A stretch of DNA of 64,000 nucleotides from Bacillus sp. FSL H8-0547 (GCA_038002745.1 JBBODD010000001.1:496001-560000); one strand, 5' to 3'. Positions 1 through 9,344 are shown, counted from the first letter of the stretch. Numbers and translations: made by a program. Notes: generated by a model not told the origin, from the sequence alone.

Positions 1-1773
1 GTTTTCATTATCAATTTGCTCTAGAATCCGTTCCTGTGAGATGCGGTCCATTTGGATATGCGTACATCCGGGAATATTGGCAAAATCCGTGACAATCGCT
101 ACCTTTAAACTTTCTTTGTCATAATACCTGCTTCCATTTAGAGCTAAGGCAATTAGGAAGGCTTTGTTATGATTTCCAATGAAATCAAGAACTGTGAGAA
201 AGCTTTTACTTTCATGCTTACGCAGTCCCCTACCTAGCTGCTGGATGAAAACAATCGGTGAATTTGTCGGCCTTAGCATCAACACACAATTAACAGAAGG
301 AATGTCTACACCTTCATTAAAAATATCAACAGAGAAAATGACTTCTAGCTCATCTTCGTCGTCTTCCAAACGCTGTATATAACGGGATCTCACATCAACG
401 GAATCACTTCCAGAGAGTGCCACACTCTTATACCCTCTATTATTGAATTCATTTGCCATGTAATGCGCATGCTCTACACTCGCACAAAAACCTAGACACT
501 TCCGCTTAGCTGCATCATGTCCGTAAAACAGCATCTGTTCAAGAATAAAGTCTACCCGTTCATTAACCTTGAGCCGCTTTGTTACCTCTTGAAAGTTATC
601 AATATCCACATCACTTAAATCAACCGATTCAATATCGGTAATTCCGAAGTAATGAAAAGGGATAATCAGCTCATCATCAAGTGCTTCGTGAAGACGGACT
701 TCTATTGCAACATTATGATCAAATAACTCAAAAACATTGTGGTTGTCACTTCTTTCAGGTGTCGCGGTCATTCCAAGTGTAAACGACGGTTGAAAATAGT
801 CCATGACGGCTGTATAACTTGGGCTAGTCGCATGATGCGCTTCATCATAAATGATGTAATCAAATGCATCCTGTCTAAATTCCTGATAGCATCTTGATAA
901 TGTCTGTATCGTTGTAAACACATAATCCGCGTGCTTTTGTTTGATGTTTCCAGTTAAAAGGCCGAACGTCTTAGCTTCATTGACAATTAGCTTTTCAAAG
1001 GTTTCCTTCGCTTTTTTCAAAATCTCTTCTCGGTGCACAATAAAAAGCATCCTGTTGGGCCTGAAATTTTTCACATCAAATGCAGACATAAAGGTTTTTC
1101 CGGTTCCCGTTGCAGCAATCACCAACGCTTTCGTTTCACCATAAGATCTCAATCGCTCAAGGTTCTCCATTGCGCGCTTTTGCATACGGTTTGGAACGAT
1201 GTATTCTGTATGTTCATAAACTAAGCTTTGTTTGTTCGTAAAAGCACTTACTCTTTGTAAAAATTCCTCGTATCTTTTAATAAAGGCTTCATCTGCCTCT
1301 GCGCTTCTTTCCCAGAGAGATTGATATTCGCTGAGGACATCCCTAATGAAATGCGTTTCCTCTTTCGTAATGATTTTTACATTCCATTCAATGTTGCTTT
1401 TCAACGCACTTTGCGTCAGATTTGACGAGCCAATGAACACTTTGTAATGGGTCAAATACTCAAAGATATAAGCTTTCGTATGAAAACCAATCTCTTTATC
1501 TGTCACAAAAACCTTTAAGTCAATATGCTCAAAATCAGAAATTTTTCTAAGTGCCTTCGCTTCTGTAAAATTTAAATAGGTAGAAGTAATAATCTTCCCT
1601 TTAATTCCTCTATTCTCAGCTTCTTTAAACGAATCCAGCAAAAGCTGCAGACCGCTGAAGTTAATAAATGCTACACTAAAATAAAACCGTTCACACTCTA
1701 AAAGCGAGTCTGTGAGCTCTTTCAAAAGATTCCCTTTATCCGAATTCACAATGAGCTTTTCCTCTACAATCAT
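1..1773 (-). CDS. PLD-domain SF2 (DEAD/DEAH) helicase, C-terminus outside window
   Basis: An uninterrupted minus-strand reading frame runs from an ATG at 1773 off the left edge (591 codons visible). The first ~170 residues look like a phospholipase D-like domain, with a GFHTKAYIFE stretch and an IGSSNLTQSALK stretch typical of the HxK...N PLD half-site. An SF2 helicase core follows: Walker A (ATGTGKTF), motif II (YDEAHH), motif III-like TATPERS, and motif VI-like QQLGRGLRK. Starts at 1779 and 1773 are both possible; 1773 gives AGGAGA a 6-nt spacing. The family is ATP-dependent nucleic-acid remodelling, and PLD fusions often sit in restriction or defence loci, but nothing else here proves that role. 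The missing C-terminus may carry a DUF3427-like domain. Confidence 0.85.
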   Translation of the reverse strand, partial: MIVEEKLIVNSDKGNLLKELTDSLLECERFYFSVAFINFSGLQLLLDSFKEAENRGIKGKIITSTYLNFTEAKALRKISDFEHIDLKVFVTDKEIGFHTKAYIFEYLTHYKVFIGSSNLTQSALKSNIEWNVKIITKEETHFIRDVLSEYQSLWERSAEADEAFIKRYEEFLQRVSAFTNKQSLVYEHTEYIVPNRMQKRAMENLERLRSYGETKALVIAATGTGKTFMSAFDVKNFRPNRMLFIVHREEILKKAKETFEKLIVNEAKTFGLLTGNIKQKHADYVFTTIQTLSRCYQEFRQDAFDYIIYDEAHHATSPSYTAVMDYFQPSFTLGMTATPERSDNHNVFELFDHNVAIEVRLHEALDDELIIPFHYFGITDIESVDLSDVDIDNFQEVTKRLKVNERVDFILEQMLFYGHDAAKRKCLGFCASVEHAHYMANEFNNRGYKSVALSGSDSVDVRSRYIQRLEDDEDELEVIFSVDIFNEGVDIPSVNCVLMLRPTNSPIVFIQQLGRGLRKHESKSFLTVLDFIGNHNKAFLIALALNGSRYYDKESLKVAIVTDFANIPGCTHIQMDRISQERILEQIDNEN

Positions 1774-1873
1774 CACCATTCTCCTGACATCATTAGTAAG
1801 TAAAATATTACTATATATAGGAAAAAATATGTAGATCTTTTTATAGATAACTTGAGAGAATGAGGTGTAATCT

Positions 1874-2803
1874 ATGGACCAATCAGACATTTTAAAAGCC
1901 ATCACCACTCACCCCAACATCATCATCCACCGCCACATCCATCCTGACTTTGACGCCATCGGTTCACAGATTGCTCTGAAAAAAACGCTGCAGCAGTCGT
2001 TTCCCGAAAAGAACATCTTTGCTGTCGGCAGCGACGCAGAGAACCTTGAATGGATCGGCAGCATGGATGTGATTGAAGACCATGAATACAAGGATGCTCT
2101 TATCATTGTCTGTGACACGGCGGAAACGAAGCGAATCAGTGATCAACGCTGCCTGTTGGGTAAAACGCTCGTAAAAATCGATCATCATTCTAATGGAGAG
2201 TACTATGGGGATGTGTCCTGGATCGACCCTTCTTATAGTTCGGTGTGTGAGATGCTGGCGTATTTGTTTTTTTCCTATCCGGAGACATTTAATCTGACAA
2301 ATGAAGCAGCTGCTGCATTGTATGCAGGAATAATGGGAGATACAGGCATGCTTAAGAATGGAATGGCCGGTGAACGGACGTTGAGGATTGTTTCACAGAT
2401 AAAAAAATTCGCCTTTAAACCAGATCGCATCCATCGTCTGATGAAGAAGAGCGGCACTGACTTTTCGAAATGGAAACAATTTGTCTCATACCGCGCACAG
2501 GTAACTGAAGAAGGAATCGCAAGTCTTCGTGTAACAAAGGACATGCTTGAGAACCTTGGTCTCAATTCCTCTGAAGCAGCGCCTTTGATACATGCCCTTA
2601 CCGCATACATACCTGCACGCATCTGGGTACTTTTCATTGAGGAGGACGGTAAGATCAGAGTCAGAATTCGTTCAAATACGATTCCTGTAAACGAAATTGC
2701 GAAGAAATTTGGAGGTGGAGGACACAGGCTGGCAGCCGGTGCCTTGCTTTCATCGTGGGAGGAAGCGGATGAGATGGTTGAGGGGTTGAGAAAAACAAGA
2801 TAA
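1874..2803 (+). CDS. NrnA-like DHH-family phosphoesterase (oligoribonuclease / pAp phosphatase type)
   Basis: A 309-residue protein with the DHH layout. Motif I is HPDFDAIGS, motif II is the CDTAETKRI region, and motif III is KIDHH around residue 100. The C-terminal DHHA1 domain has a substrate loop GGGGHRLAAG near residue 285. NrnA-type enzymes degrade short RNA oligomers from the 5' or 3' end and dephosphorylate pAp in the cytosol. Length is normal for the family (about 310-320). GAGGTG lies 7 nt before the ATG. A decayed second copy of the DHHA1 end occurs at 7637-7948, so the genome once had a paralogue. Exact substrate is not decided by sequence alone. Confidence 0.88.
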   Translation: MDQSDILKAITTHPNIIIHRHIHPDFDAIGSQIALKKTLQQSFPEKNIFAVGSDAENLEWIGSMDVIEDHEYKDALIIVCDTAETKRISDQRCLLGKTLVKIDHHSNGEYYGDVSWIDPSYSSVCEMLAYLFFSYPETFNLTNEAAAALYAGIMGDTGMLKNGMAGERTLRIVSQIKKFAFKPDRIHRLMKKSGTDFSKWKQFVSYRAQVTEEGIASLRVTKDMLENLGLNSSEAAPLIHALTAYIPARIWVLFIEEDGKIRVRIRSNTIPVNEIAKKFGGGGHRLAAGALLSSWEEADEMVEGLRKTR

Positions 2804-2841
2804 ATCCTCAAGTGTTCATATGTAGATTGGAGGGATAACAG

Positions 2842-3165
2842 TTGAAAGCAATACATATTTGGATTGTAGCAGAAGAATGGGCAGAAGGAGAATGGAATTC
2901 AGAAGATGCAAATCTCGATGTAATCGTAACCTTATCAGATGATTCTAAATGGACAGCCACTTTTTTTACCTATAAAAACATTCAAAGTTTGCGTGAGAAA
3001 AATAATAAATCTGGGGAATGTTTACATGGTGCTTATTTATGGGGAAGCAATATGATCCTGATCGATATCGCGAGCAGGGAGCGAATTTGCAAGGTGATTT
3101 TGGATCTGATTGAAAGAAATGAGTTTGATTCTGTTTTTTCGAAATTAGAGGATTACAAAATTTAA
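2842..3165 (+). CDS. Uncharacterised 107-aa protein
   Basis: Starts at TTG 2842 behind GGAGGG (7-nt gap), 38 bp after the DHH phosphoesterase, so probably cotranscribed with it. The product is soluble, acidic and mixed alpha/beta in appearance, with tryptophans near the N-terminus (IWIVAEEW) and no signal peptide or membrane segment. I do not recognise the family. Its size and aromatic start resemble small immunity-type or DUF proteins of Bacillus, but that is only an impression. Confidence 0.6.
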   Translation: MKAIHIWIVAEEWAEGEWNSEDANLDVIVTLSDDSKWTATFFTYKNIQSLREKNNKSGECLHGAYLWGSNMILIDIASRERICKVILDLIERNEFDSVFSKLEDYKI

Positions 3166-3250
3166 CTTTAATATCTTAATTTTATACATCCTGTAAGAAT
3201 ATTCAAAAGAATAAATTCTACTTAATTGAGCAGGTAACTGATCCAAAATA

Positions 3251-3286
3251 AAAAGGCGATAGAACCAATGGTCCTACCGCCTTTAC
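3251..3286 (-). terminator. Intrinsic terminator after gntP
   Basis: An imperfect inverted repeat (AAAGGCG...CGCCTTT with inner pairing) lies 9 bp past the gntP stop. The minus-strand transcript ends in a U-rich run. Confidence 0.85.
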
Positions 3287-3294
3287 ATGTGTAA

Positions 3295-4641
3295 TTAAAT
3301 AAACAGGCTCAGCAACAGAATAAATAGAAGTCCTGCTACTGAAATGATGGTTTCAAGCAAGGTCCAAGTGGCAAATGTTTCTTTCATGCTCAGGCCGAAG
3401 TACTCTTTGAACATCCAGAAACCTGCATCATTTACATGGGAAGCGATCAGGCTGCCTGCGCCTGTTGCCAATACAACTAGAGCCAGGTTTACGTCAGTTG
3501 TGCCCAGTATTGGGATAACGAGACCGGCTGTTGTTAACGCAGCCACAGTAGCAGATCCCAGCGAGATACGAAGGATTGCTGCAATAACCCAGGCAAGCAG
3601 GATGGGTGACATGGAAGTTCCTTCAAAAAGATCGGCTACGTAGGTTCCAACACCGCCATCAATCAATACTTGTTTGAAAGCACCGCCGCCTCCAATGATC
3701 AGAAGCATCATACCGATCTGAGTAATGGCGGTCGTACAAGAATCCATTACCTGCTTCATTGGAATTTTTCGGGCAAGTCCCATTGAATAGACGGCAAACA
3801 GTAAGGAAATCAGCATGGCAGTTCCGGCTTCACCGATAAACCGAATGGCGGCCAGGAAGCTATTATCTGCAACTCCAGCTGTGTTTTGTACCAGAGTAAT
3901 AATGGTTGCAATGGACATCAGGATTACTGGAAGCAAAGCAGTAAATACACTGATGCCAAAACCTGGTGTATCCTCAAGCTTAAACGTTTTTTGTTCTCCC
4001 AAAGAGGCAATGCTTCCAGTCTTCGTGAACGAATCAGGAACAATCTTCTTCGCAATTTTTGTAAAAACGGGGCCTGCCAATAGAACCGTTGGAATGGAAA
4101 TAATGATTCCGTAAAGAAGAACCTGGCCAATATCCGCCCCAAATTCACCTGCTATAACAGTCGGACCCGGATGAGGAGGCAAAAAGCCGTGGGTTACAGA
4201 CAGAGCCGCTGTCATCGGGATACCGAGATAGAGAATGGAAACTCGTAATTGTCTTGCAATGGCGAAAACGATAGGAATTAAAAGGACAAGTCCAACCTCA
4301 AAGAAAAGAGCTATACCAATGATGAAAGATGCAGCGACAACAGCCCACTGGATATTCTTCACACCGAATTTATTCACGAGAGTCATAGCAATACGCTGGG
4401 CGCCGCCTGCGTCTGCAATTAATTTACCGAGCATTGCACCAAGACCAAAAATAAGGGCAAGGTGTCCAAGTGTTCCGCCTAATCCGGCTTCAATCGTTTT
4501 GACGATTGTTTCAAGAGGCATTCCAAGTGCAAGTGCTACTCCAAATGATACGATGATTAAAGAAACAAACGTATTTAGTTTTAAGCCCATGATTAGTACC
4601 AATAAGGCTATAATTCCAATTCCAACTATAATTAAAGGCAT
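3295..4641 (-). CDS. gntP: Gluconate permease GntP
   Basis: A 448-residue polytopic permease of the GntP family, the same length as B. subtilis GntP. Recognisable stretches include [31 protein letters not shown] and [18 protein letters not shown]. It should import D-gluconate across the cytoplasmic membrane with protons. The start is ATG 4641 behind GGAGG (8-nt gap). It lies directly after gntR, whereas in B. subtilis gntK lies between them and gntZ follows; neither kinase nor dehydrogenase is present here, so gluconate phosphorylation must be encoded elsewhere. A 6-bp inverted repeat sits in the gntR-gntP gap. Confidence 0.95.
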   Translation of the reverse strand: MPLIIVGIGIIALLVLIMGLKLNTFVSLIIVSFGVALALGMPLETIVKTIEAGLGGTLGHLALIFGLGAMLGKLIADAGGAQRIAMTLVNKFGVKNIQWAVVAASFIIGIALFFEVGLVLLIPIVFAIARQLRVSILYLGIPMTAALSVTHGFLPPHPGPTVIAGEFGADIGQVLLYGIIISIPTVLLAGPVFTKIAKKIVPDSFTKTGSIASLGEQKTFKLEDTPGFGISVFTALLPVILMSIATIITLVQNTAGVADNSFLAAIRFIGEAGTAMLISLLFAVYSMGLARKIPMKQVMDSCTTAITQIGMMLLIIGGGGAFKQVLIDGGVGTYVADLFEGTSMSPILLAWVIAAILRISLGSATVAALTTAGLVIPILGTTDVNLALVVLATGAGSLIASHVNDAGFWMFKEYFGLSMKETFATWTLLETIISVAGLLFILLLSLFI

Positions 4642-4676
4642 TTCTTACTTCCTCCAGATGATTTTTTTTTAGTGCC

Positions 4677-4693
4677 TGGTACTCGCTGTACCA
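4677..4693. promoter_or_regulatory. Intercistronic inverted repeat TGGTAC-N5-GTACCA
   Basis: A perfect 6-bp dyad with a 5-bp centre, lying between gntR and gntP and followed on the transcript by an A-run, so it is not a terminator. It may be a second operator or an RNA stem affecting differential gntP expression. The sequence does not decide. Confidence 0.4.
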
Positions 4694-4713
4694 ATTTCAA
4701 TGATGTTCGCATT

Positions 4714-5445
4714 CTACTCTTCTCTTTCTCCGACACCTTTATTTAGCAGTTCCTGAGACATCCAAAGGTCATCGACTTTGCCCTGTACATCATCGAAGTT
4801 TTGATGCAGCGACATTTTCATGAGCTCACGGTCCTTTGTTGCAATCGCATTGATATAGAGTTCGTGATTAGTAAGGATCCTTTCAAAATCTTCGTATTTC
4901 TCCCTGAACCTGGCCCGCATTGAAAGCAGGATCAAGCTTTCCATAACAGGCTTTAAATTGTTCCAGATCATCATGATATAGGAATGACCTGCAGACCGGA
5001 TGATGGTTTCGTGGAAAAGGACATCCTGAAAAGAGAATTCATCTGCATCCTGATATTTGATTGCAACCTTCATCATTTCCACAATTTTATGAAGCTCTCT
5101 TTCCAGATCTTTTGTATCTTCTTTGACAATCCTTTCGAACACGAACGTTTCAATCAGCAGCCGAACATCGTATATCTCCTGAATTTCCTTCTCAGACAGT
5201 CCGACAACAACTGCCCCCATCCGTTCTAACCGAATCATATTTTCCGATGCGAGAGTCTTCATTGCATCACGAACGGGTGAACGGCTTACAGAAAAATCAG
5301 CAGCTATCTTATTTTCAGAGAGAATGGTTCCGCTTTCAATTAACCCTGAAATAATACGCATCCGAAGCTCCGATGTGATGCGATCCCCGATGGAAGCTTT
5401 TAAAATCCATTTTTCCGGGTACATGAATTCTGTGTTGTTCTCCAT
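4714..5445 (-). CDS. gntR: Gluconate operon repressor GntR (GntR/FadR subfamily)
   Basis: A 243-residue regulator. An N-terminal winged helix (about 15-85, containing SENKIAADFSVSRSPVRDA) is followed by an all-helical FCD ligand domain with metal-site-like residues (LFHETIIR, NHELYINAI). It closely resembles remembered B. subtilis GntR through most of its length, including SLHQNFDDVQ near the end. It should repress the gnt transcript in the absence of gluconate. An operator closely matching the B. subtilis GntR site lies just upstream (5472-5489), so autoregulation with gntP is expected. The start ATG 5445 follows GAGGTG. Confidence 0.95.
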   Translation of the reverse strand: MENNTEFMYPEKWILKASIGDRITSELRMRIISGLIESGTILSENKIAADFSVSRSPVRDAMKTLASENMIRLERMGAVVVGLSEKEIQEIYDVRLLIETFVFERIVKEDTKDLERELHKIVEMMKVAIKYQDADEFSFQDVLFHETIIRSAGHSYIMMIWNNLKPVMESLILLSMRARFREKYEDFERILTNHELYINAIATKDRELMKMSLHQNFDDVQGKVDDLWMSQELLNKGVGEREE

Positions 5446-5465
5446 AAGGTCACCTCAATTGATAG

Positions 5466-5515
5466 ACAAGTATACTTGTATACAAGCATAGTAACATGAA
5501 AGTTTATTTTTGCAA
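5466..5515 (-). promoter_or_regulatory. gnt promoter with overlapping GntR operators
   Basis: On the minus strand a TTGCAA -35 (5510-5515) and a TACTAT -10 (5488-5493) are 16 bp apart. Immediately downstream is ATACTTGTATACAAGCAT (5472-5489), one base from the B. subtilis GntR operator as I remember it. It overlaps a second perfect palindrome, ACAAGTATACTTGT (5466-5479). Placement over the start site fits repression. A poor cre-like sequence at 5511-5524 is not convincing. Confidence 0.8.
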
Positions 5516-5582
5516 ACGCTTAACTTATGAGAATTTGTTTTTAATAAGAATACACTATCCATTGATTTAGTATCAGAAAAGA

Positions 5583-5622
5583 AAAAACCGAACCAGTCTA
5601 TCTGAATTCAGGTTCGGTTTTC
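5583..5622 (-). terminator. Intrinsic terminator after the chemoreceptor gene
   Basis: Perfect AAAACCGAACC / GGTTCGGTTTT arms separated by 16 bp, 12 bp past the stop of the chemoreceptor gene. It separates that unit from the gnt promoter. Confidence 0.9.
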
Positions 5623-5634
5623 TATAGGAGGTGA

Positions 5635-7329
5635 TTACACCTTGAATTTTGCGAGAACCCGCTGAAGATCCTCTGCCAAATTTGCCAGCATATTGGACGA
5701 AGCCGCGATTTCTTCCATCGAGGCAAGCTGTTCCTCCGTTGACGCTGCTGTTGTTTGAGCTCCATCAAGCGTTTCTTCGGCAACATGGGAAATGGTCATC
5801 GTGGAGCGGGATACTTTTTCAGAGTTGTCCACAAGCTGTTTTACAAGGACCGACATGTTCTCAACTGCATCGGCGACCTCTTCTGTCGACTCGATAATCC
5901 CTTTAAAAGAATGTCCTGCTGCCGAAACCATGCCGAGCCCCGCAGATACTTCTTTTGTAGTCTCTTCCATTCCGGTTACAGCCTGATGAGTAAAATCCTG
6001 GATCAACGTAATCAGGCTTGAGATTTGCTGGGCAGATGATGCTGATTGTTCAGCAAGTTTACGGACTTCATCCGCTACAACCGCAAACCCTTTTCCATGC
6101 TCTCCTGCCCGTGCACTTTCAATTGCGGCATTCAGCGCCAAAAGATTCGTTTGATCAGCAATCCCTGTGATCACGTCCACAATTTTGCCGATTTCATCCG
6201 ATCGTATCCCTAATTCTTTAATGACGACAGAAAGTCCGCTGACATTTTCCTTAATGGCCGTCATTTGCTTAACAGACACCGTGATCGACTGGTTTCCATC
6301 CAACGCTCTATTAGATGTGCTTCTTGCTGAAGCAGAAACGGACTCGGCACGGTCTGACATCTGTTCTGCGCTATGTATCATCTTTTCAATAAAACCCGAT
6401 GCCTCCCTTACTGCTTGAAGCTGCTTTTCTGATCCGGATGCGAGCTCCTGAGTAACTCCTGTAACTCCCTCCGCTGCCGAACTGCTCTGCTCTGAGCTCG
6501 CTGTCAGCTCTTCAGCACTGGCTGCCACCTGCTCTGAGGCCTGTCCGATTTCCTCAATCAATCCTCTTAAATTGTCCACCATTGTATTGATGGATTGACC
6601 GAGAATCCCCACCTCATCGTTAGACGAGCTCTCCGCGCGTCCTGCAGAGAGGTTTCCATCTGCAACGTTTTGAGCGATAGCGGTCATCTCTTTAAGAGGA
6701 TTTATTTTCCTCATAAAAATGAACAAGCCTGCAATGATGACAATCAACAGTGTGAGAATGCTTACTCCAGTAACAACCAAATAGACAGTCATTTTCCTGC
6801 TTAGATCTTCTGAATATTGAGCAGCATAACCTGCTAAATCCTTTTGGAACGTTTCGATCGGAACCAGGACCTGTGACTTGCCCTGTTCATACTCTTTTCC
6901 GAACACAAGCGACCTTGCCTGGTCCAAGTCTTCTTCTTCTTCCACCGCACTCATTGCAGCATCTTCAAGATTAATCAGCGTGTCCGATTTTTGCTTTGCT
7001 TCCTCCACAAGTGAAAGCAGCGGCTTTGGGGTATTTAATTCCTCAAGCCTTGAAACCACTCTGTCTCTTGTCTTAGTTTCATTGACCTCTTCCCAATAGT
7101 TATCAAAATGTTCCCTTTCACCGAACTGAACATAGCTTCTAACTTCATTGGTTAAATAATCGGAAGCTTCCTTTAATTCTACAGCCAGGTTCTGATACTC
7201 AAGCTGACGGTCAAAAGCTTCCTGCCGGTTGATCAATGATGATATCAAAAGAACCAAACTGATGATGGTGACCCCGGATAAAACAAGTACAGAAGTCATT
7301 ATCACCTTTAACATGATCGTTATTTTCAT
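5635..7329 (-). CDS. Methyl-accepting chemotaxis protein
   Basis: A 564-residue transmembrane chemoreceptor. A membrane helix lies at about 10-32, followed by a ~150-residue extracellular helical sensor rich in E/D and without recognisable PAS or Cache motifs (four-helix-bundle type). A second membrane helix is at about 185-210, then a HAMP domain (around [19 protein letters not shown]). The signalling tip is canonical ([40 protein letters not shown]). It should signal to CheA/CheW. The ligand cannot be read from sequence. It is monocistronic, with its own terminator. Confidence 0.93.
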   Translation of the reverse strand: MKITIMLKVIMTSVLVLSGVTIISLVLLISSLINRQEAFDRQLEYQNLAVELKEASDYLTNEVRSYVQFGEREHFDNYWEEVNETKTRDRVVSRLEELNTPKPLLSLVEEAKQKSDTLINLEDAAMSAVEEEEDLDQARSLVFGKEYEQGKSQVLVPIETFQKDLAGYAAQYSEDLSRKMTVYLVVTGVSILTLLIVIIAGLFIFMRKINPLKEMTAIAQNVADGNLSAGRAESSSNDEVGILGQSINTMVDNLRGLIEEIGQASEQVAASAEELTASSEQSSSAAEGVTGVTQELASGSEKQLQAVREASGFIEKMIHSAEQMSDRAESVSASARSTSNRALDGNQSITVSVKQMTAIKENVSGLSVVIKELGIRSDEIGKIVDVITGIADQTNLLALNAAIESARAGEHGKGFAVVADEVRKLAEQSASSAQQISSLITLIQDFTHQAVTGMEETTKEVSAGLGMVSAAGHSFKGIIESTEEVADAVENMSVLVKQLVDNSEKVSRSTMTISHVAEETLDGAQTTAASTEEQLASMEEIAASSNMLANLAEDLQRVLAKFKV

Positions 7330-7438
7330 TTTCTTATTCCCCCAGTCACAATACCTACTCGTTTTGTATCGGTATAAGGAAGTGGATTTGTAAGGGAGGG
7401 GGTTTAAATAAGTTTTAGCTTCTTATCTTCTGTGCTTG

Positions 7439-7600
7439 TGACCCTTTAGCTCTCGTTGACCTGCCTGAATGGTCATATCTCCTCGGCTTATGACCTTTTA
7501 GCTCTCCTGGACATGCTTGAAGGATCATATCTTCTCTCTTTTTGACCCTTCAGCTTATACGAATCTGTTCGAAGGGTTATATTTCCCCTCGTTATAACCA
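7439..7600. repeat. Intergenic tandem array, family A (first locus), 52-bp period
   Basis: Four degenerate units with the anchor TGACCYTTYAGCT begin at 7439, 7491, 7543 and 7595 (the last partial), exactly 52 bp apart. Each unit also holds an inverted arm of the type GAAGGGTCATA, so each could form a hairpin. The same family recurs upstream of proB at 28881-29045. It lies between the chemoreceptor start and the DHHA1 remnant. No reading frame is conserved. Confidence 0.85.
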
Positions 7601-7610
7601 TCATCTTGTC

Positions 7611-7648
7611 CAGTCCGCTGCCTGGTTACTCAGGGCTTTCATGTTGAT
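7611..7648 (-). pseudogene. LXG-toxin gene fragment (central region)
   Basis: The minus strand encodes NMKALSNQAAD, the same segment as in the intact toxin at about 11938-11985, with near-identical nucleotides over about 35 bp. It is embedded directly against the DHHA1 remnant and has no open frame around it. It is a relic of an older toxin copy. Confidence 0.75.
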
Positions 7649-7948
7649 AAGGAGCAAGGGGTTGCCTATATTTATTTGACTAAGGAGAAACTGACTGCTT
7701 ACGGGGTAAATCATGCGGAGGCGGCAAATCTTGTGAATATCCTGTCTTCGATGGCACGGGTTAGAATATGGGTCTTCTTTATTGAATATCCGAAAGAGAT
7801 TCGCGTTAGGATTCGTTCAAGGAATATTCCGATTGATGACATCGCCCGCAGGTTTGGCGGCGGAGCGCACGCTTTTGCGGCAGGCTCTTCGATTGGATCA
7901 TGGGAAAAAGCGGATGAAGAAATTGAAGCGTTGAATCGTAAAACTTAA
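7637..7948 (+). pseudogene. Truncated NrnA-like gene, DHHA1 domain only
   Basis: About 100 codons encode only the C-terminal DHHA1 end of an NrnA-like protein, including RVRIRSRNIPIDDIARRFGGG. It aligns collinearly with residues ~205-309 of the intact gene at 1874. The catalytic DHH domain is missing and no Shine-Dalgarno site precedes the only candidate start (TTG 7676). The second glycine-rich motif reads GGGAHAFAAG where the intact copy has GGGGHRLAAG. It looks like the 3' end of a decayed paralogue, joined to an LXG fragment. Confidence 0.85.
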
Positions 7949-8267
7949 ACCGAATATTGGAACTATTTTTGGTTTTTACATAAGGCCAGGTGTTTGTGGT
8001 AGTGTAGTACTAATATGCTTATAAGAAGAGCGGATCTGTTCTGGCCGAGGCGTTGAGTGATTGAGCAAGGCACCGATTCGCATGATTTAATGCTTTCTTG
8101 ATATAAAATGGCGATTTTCGAAAATATTGTTGCTAATGGATTTAATGGTAAAAGCCTAAAGTGGATTGCAGAGGAAGGAACGGCAACATTTAACAACAAT
8201 CTAAGCGAAAACAGCCTATTAAATAAACACGCTGCAAGTCAGCGTTCAATTATAATGGAGTGATCGT
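7949..8267. other. Intergenic stretch with nothing recognised
   Basis: About 320 bp between the DHHA1 remnant and the small basic ORF. I see no convincing ORF, RNA or repeat. It probably contains further unrecognisable decay of the accessory locus. Confidence 0.5.
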
Positions 8268-8426
8268 ATGGGAAAAGCTAAAGCAAAAACGAAGAGCAGT
8301 AAAGGCGGGACAGGTGGCGGAACAGGCAAAAAGGGCTGGAATCGCTGGCAGGCTAGCGCCAATAAAAAGAAGAGTTTTAAGCCTTATACAAGTAAGGGCA
8401 CGAAACAGCAAAACGAAGAAAAATAG
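8268..8426 (+). CDS. Small Lys/Gly-rich basic protein (52 aa)
   Basis: ATG 8268 follows GGAG with a 7-nt gap and opens 52 codons ending at TAG 8426. The product is strongly basic, with a GGTGGGTGKKGWNRWQAS core and a KPYTSKGTK tail. From memory it resembles the short DUF3934-type Bacillaceae proteins, which have no known function. Its intact frame and good ribosome site inside a decayed region suggest it is real and ancestral rather than toxin debris. Confidence 0.65.
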   Translation: MGKAKAKTKSSKGGTGGGTGKKGWNRWQASANKKKSFKPYTSKGTKQQNEEK

Positions 8427-8467
8427 CTCAAAAGAATAATATGAATGACAGCATGGATCCTTTTTGG

Positions 8468-8790
8468 GTCTAAGACATCTCCGAAGATTTGAAGGGGATT
8501 TTTATCCTCTTTCACATCCATGCTGGCCGGTTTTTTACAGCTGGCGCCCTGAATGCCTGCTTGTTCATCTGTTATTAGGAAGCATTAGAACCGTCCAGAT
8601 ACTTCAGGGAAGACTTTTTTGGGAAGAGAAGGCTTGTAAATTTCATATTTTTTATAATGTACTCACTGCTCGCTTCATCAAAACTAAATAATTGCCAAAA
8701 CAGCGTTCTGCAGTTCCCACATTAAATCTAAATCACCCAGACTACCGGTTTAGCTGGCTTGTCCATCTTTTATAAAAATGATTTAGAACC
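8468..8790 (-). pseudogene. Decayed LXG-toxin gene fragment (linker and N-terminal parts)
   Basis: At 8468-8565 the minus strand encodes QGASCKKPASMDVKEDKN and then LQIFGDVL, matching the linker of the intact toxin (near 12440-12540). Weaker collinear matches to more N-terminal toxin DNA follow at about 8705 and 8753, with deletions between them. There is no start and no continuous frame. It is a relic of a second LXG toxin gene in the same orientation. Confidence 0.75.
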
Positions 8791-8888
8791 TTACTGCTCC
8801 TCCGCAATCCGCCAATTGCACTCATGGTGAATTATTTTACACTAGCATTCTCTAAGTCGTCCAAAGCATAAATTTCTCGCAAAAACAT

Positions 8889-8924
8889 AAAGCACCTGCT
8901 GCCTAATAGACAATCAAGTGCTTT
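8889..8924 (-). terminator. Intrinsic terminator, AAAGCAC...GTGCTTT type
   Basis: An inverted repeat with AAAGCACYTG arms follows the 9024-9344 gene on the minus strand. It is homologous in sequence to the terminators at 9510-9545 and 10388-10425. Confidence 0.75.
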
Positions 8925-9023
8925 AAATTAATTCATCTATAGGAAATAACCTTTGTTAGTGCTTGAGTAACTCATACAACAACTAATAACTTACTAAATT
9001 TCTCGTATACCAAAATTGCTGTA

Positions 9024-9344
9024 TTAGTCTTTATCAAAAATTTGCTCATCAACTTCTTCCAGATAACTTTCAGTATCCAAATGAGATTCTATAAGATTAT
9101 CTAAAAACTCAATGCTAACCTCTCTATTCTCTTCATATATGTGCACTTTAGCACCAGCCCCTACTAATAAACTTACTATTTTTTTCATTTCCACCAATTC
9201 ATCAATACCTACTAATTTATACGATATGATAAAATCATGATTATTAAGCAACTCTTTTATTTCAGATATACTCTTATTAGTATTTTTTCTTAAAATTGAA
9301 ATATACTTGACTTCATTAGGATCTTTTTCTATTTGTATATTCAT
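9024..9344 (-). CDS. Small acidic protein, likely orphan immunity protein
   Basis: A 106-residue soluble acidic protein, MNIQIEKDPNE at its start and LDTESYLEEVDEQ near its end. The segment KSISEIKELLNNHD recalls the helix of ribosomal L7/L12-like folds. I do not recognise a named family. It lies downstream of the toxin locus in the same direction with its own terminator, the usual setting for orphan immunity genes of LXG islands. AT-rich compared with flanking core genes. Function is inferred only from position. Confidence 0.65.
   Translation of the reverse strand: MNIQIEKDPNEVKYISILRKNTNKSISEIKELLNNHDFIISYKLVGIDELVEMKKIVSLLVGAGAKVHIYEENREVSIEFLDNLIESHLDTESYLEEVDEQIFDKD

Noticed and set aside
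3886-4672. Plus-strand ORFs over gntP
   Set aside because: No ribosome site and they run antisense to a well-matched permease gene.
4677-4693. Terminator between gntR and gntP
   Set aside because: The hairpin is followed by an A-run, not a T-run, on the transcript.
5511-5524. cre site upstream of gntR
   Set aside because: TGCAAACGCTTAAC misses conserved positions at the third base and at the end.
8464-8691. Plus-strand 75-aa ORF
   Set aside because: It is antisense to the LXG relic and has no ribosome site.
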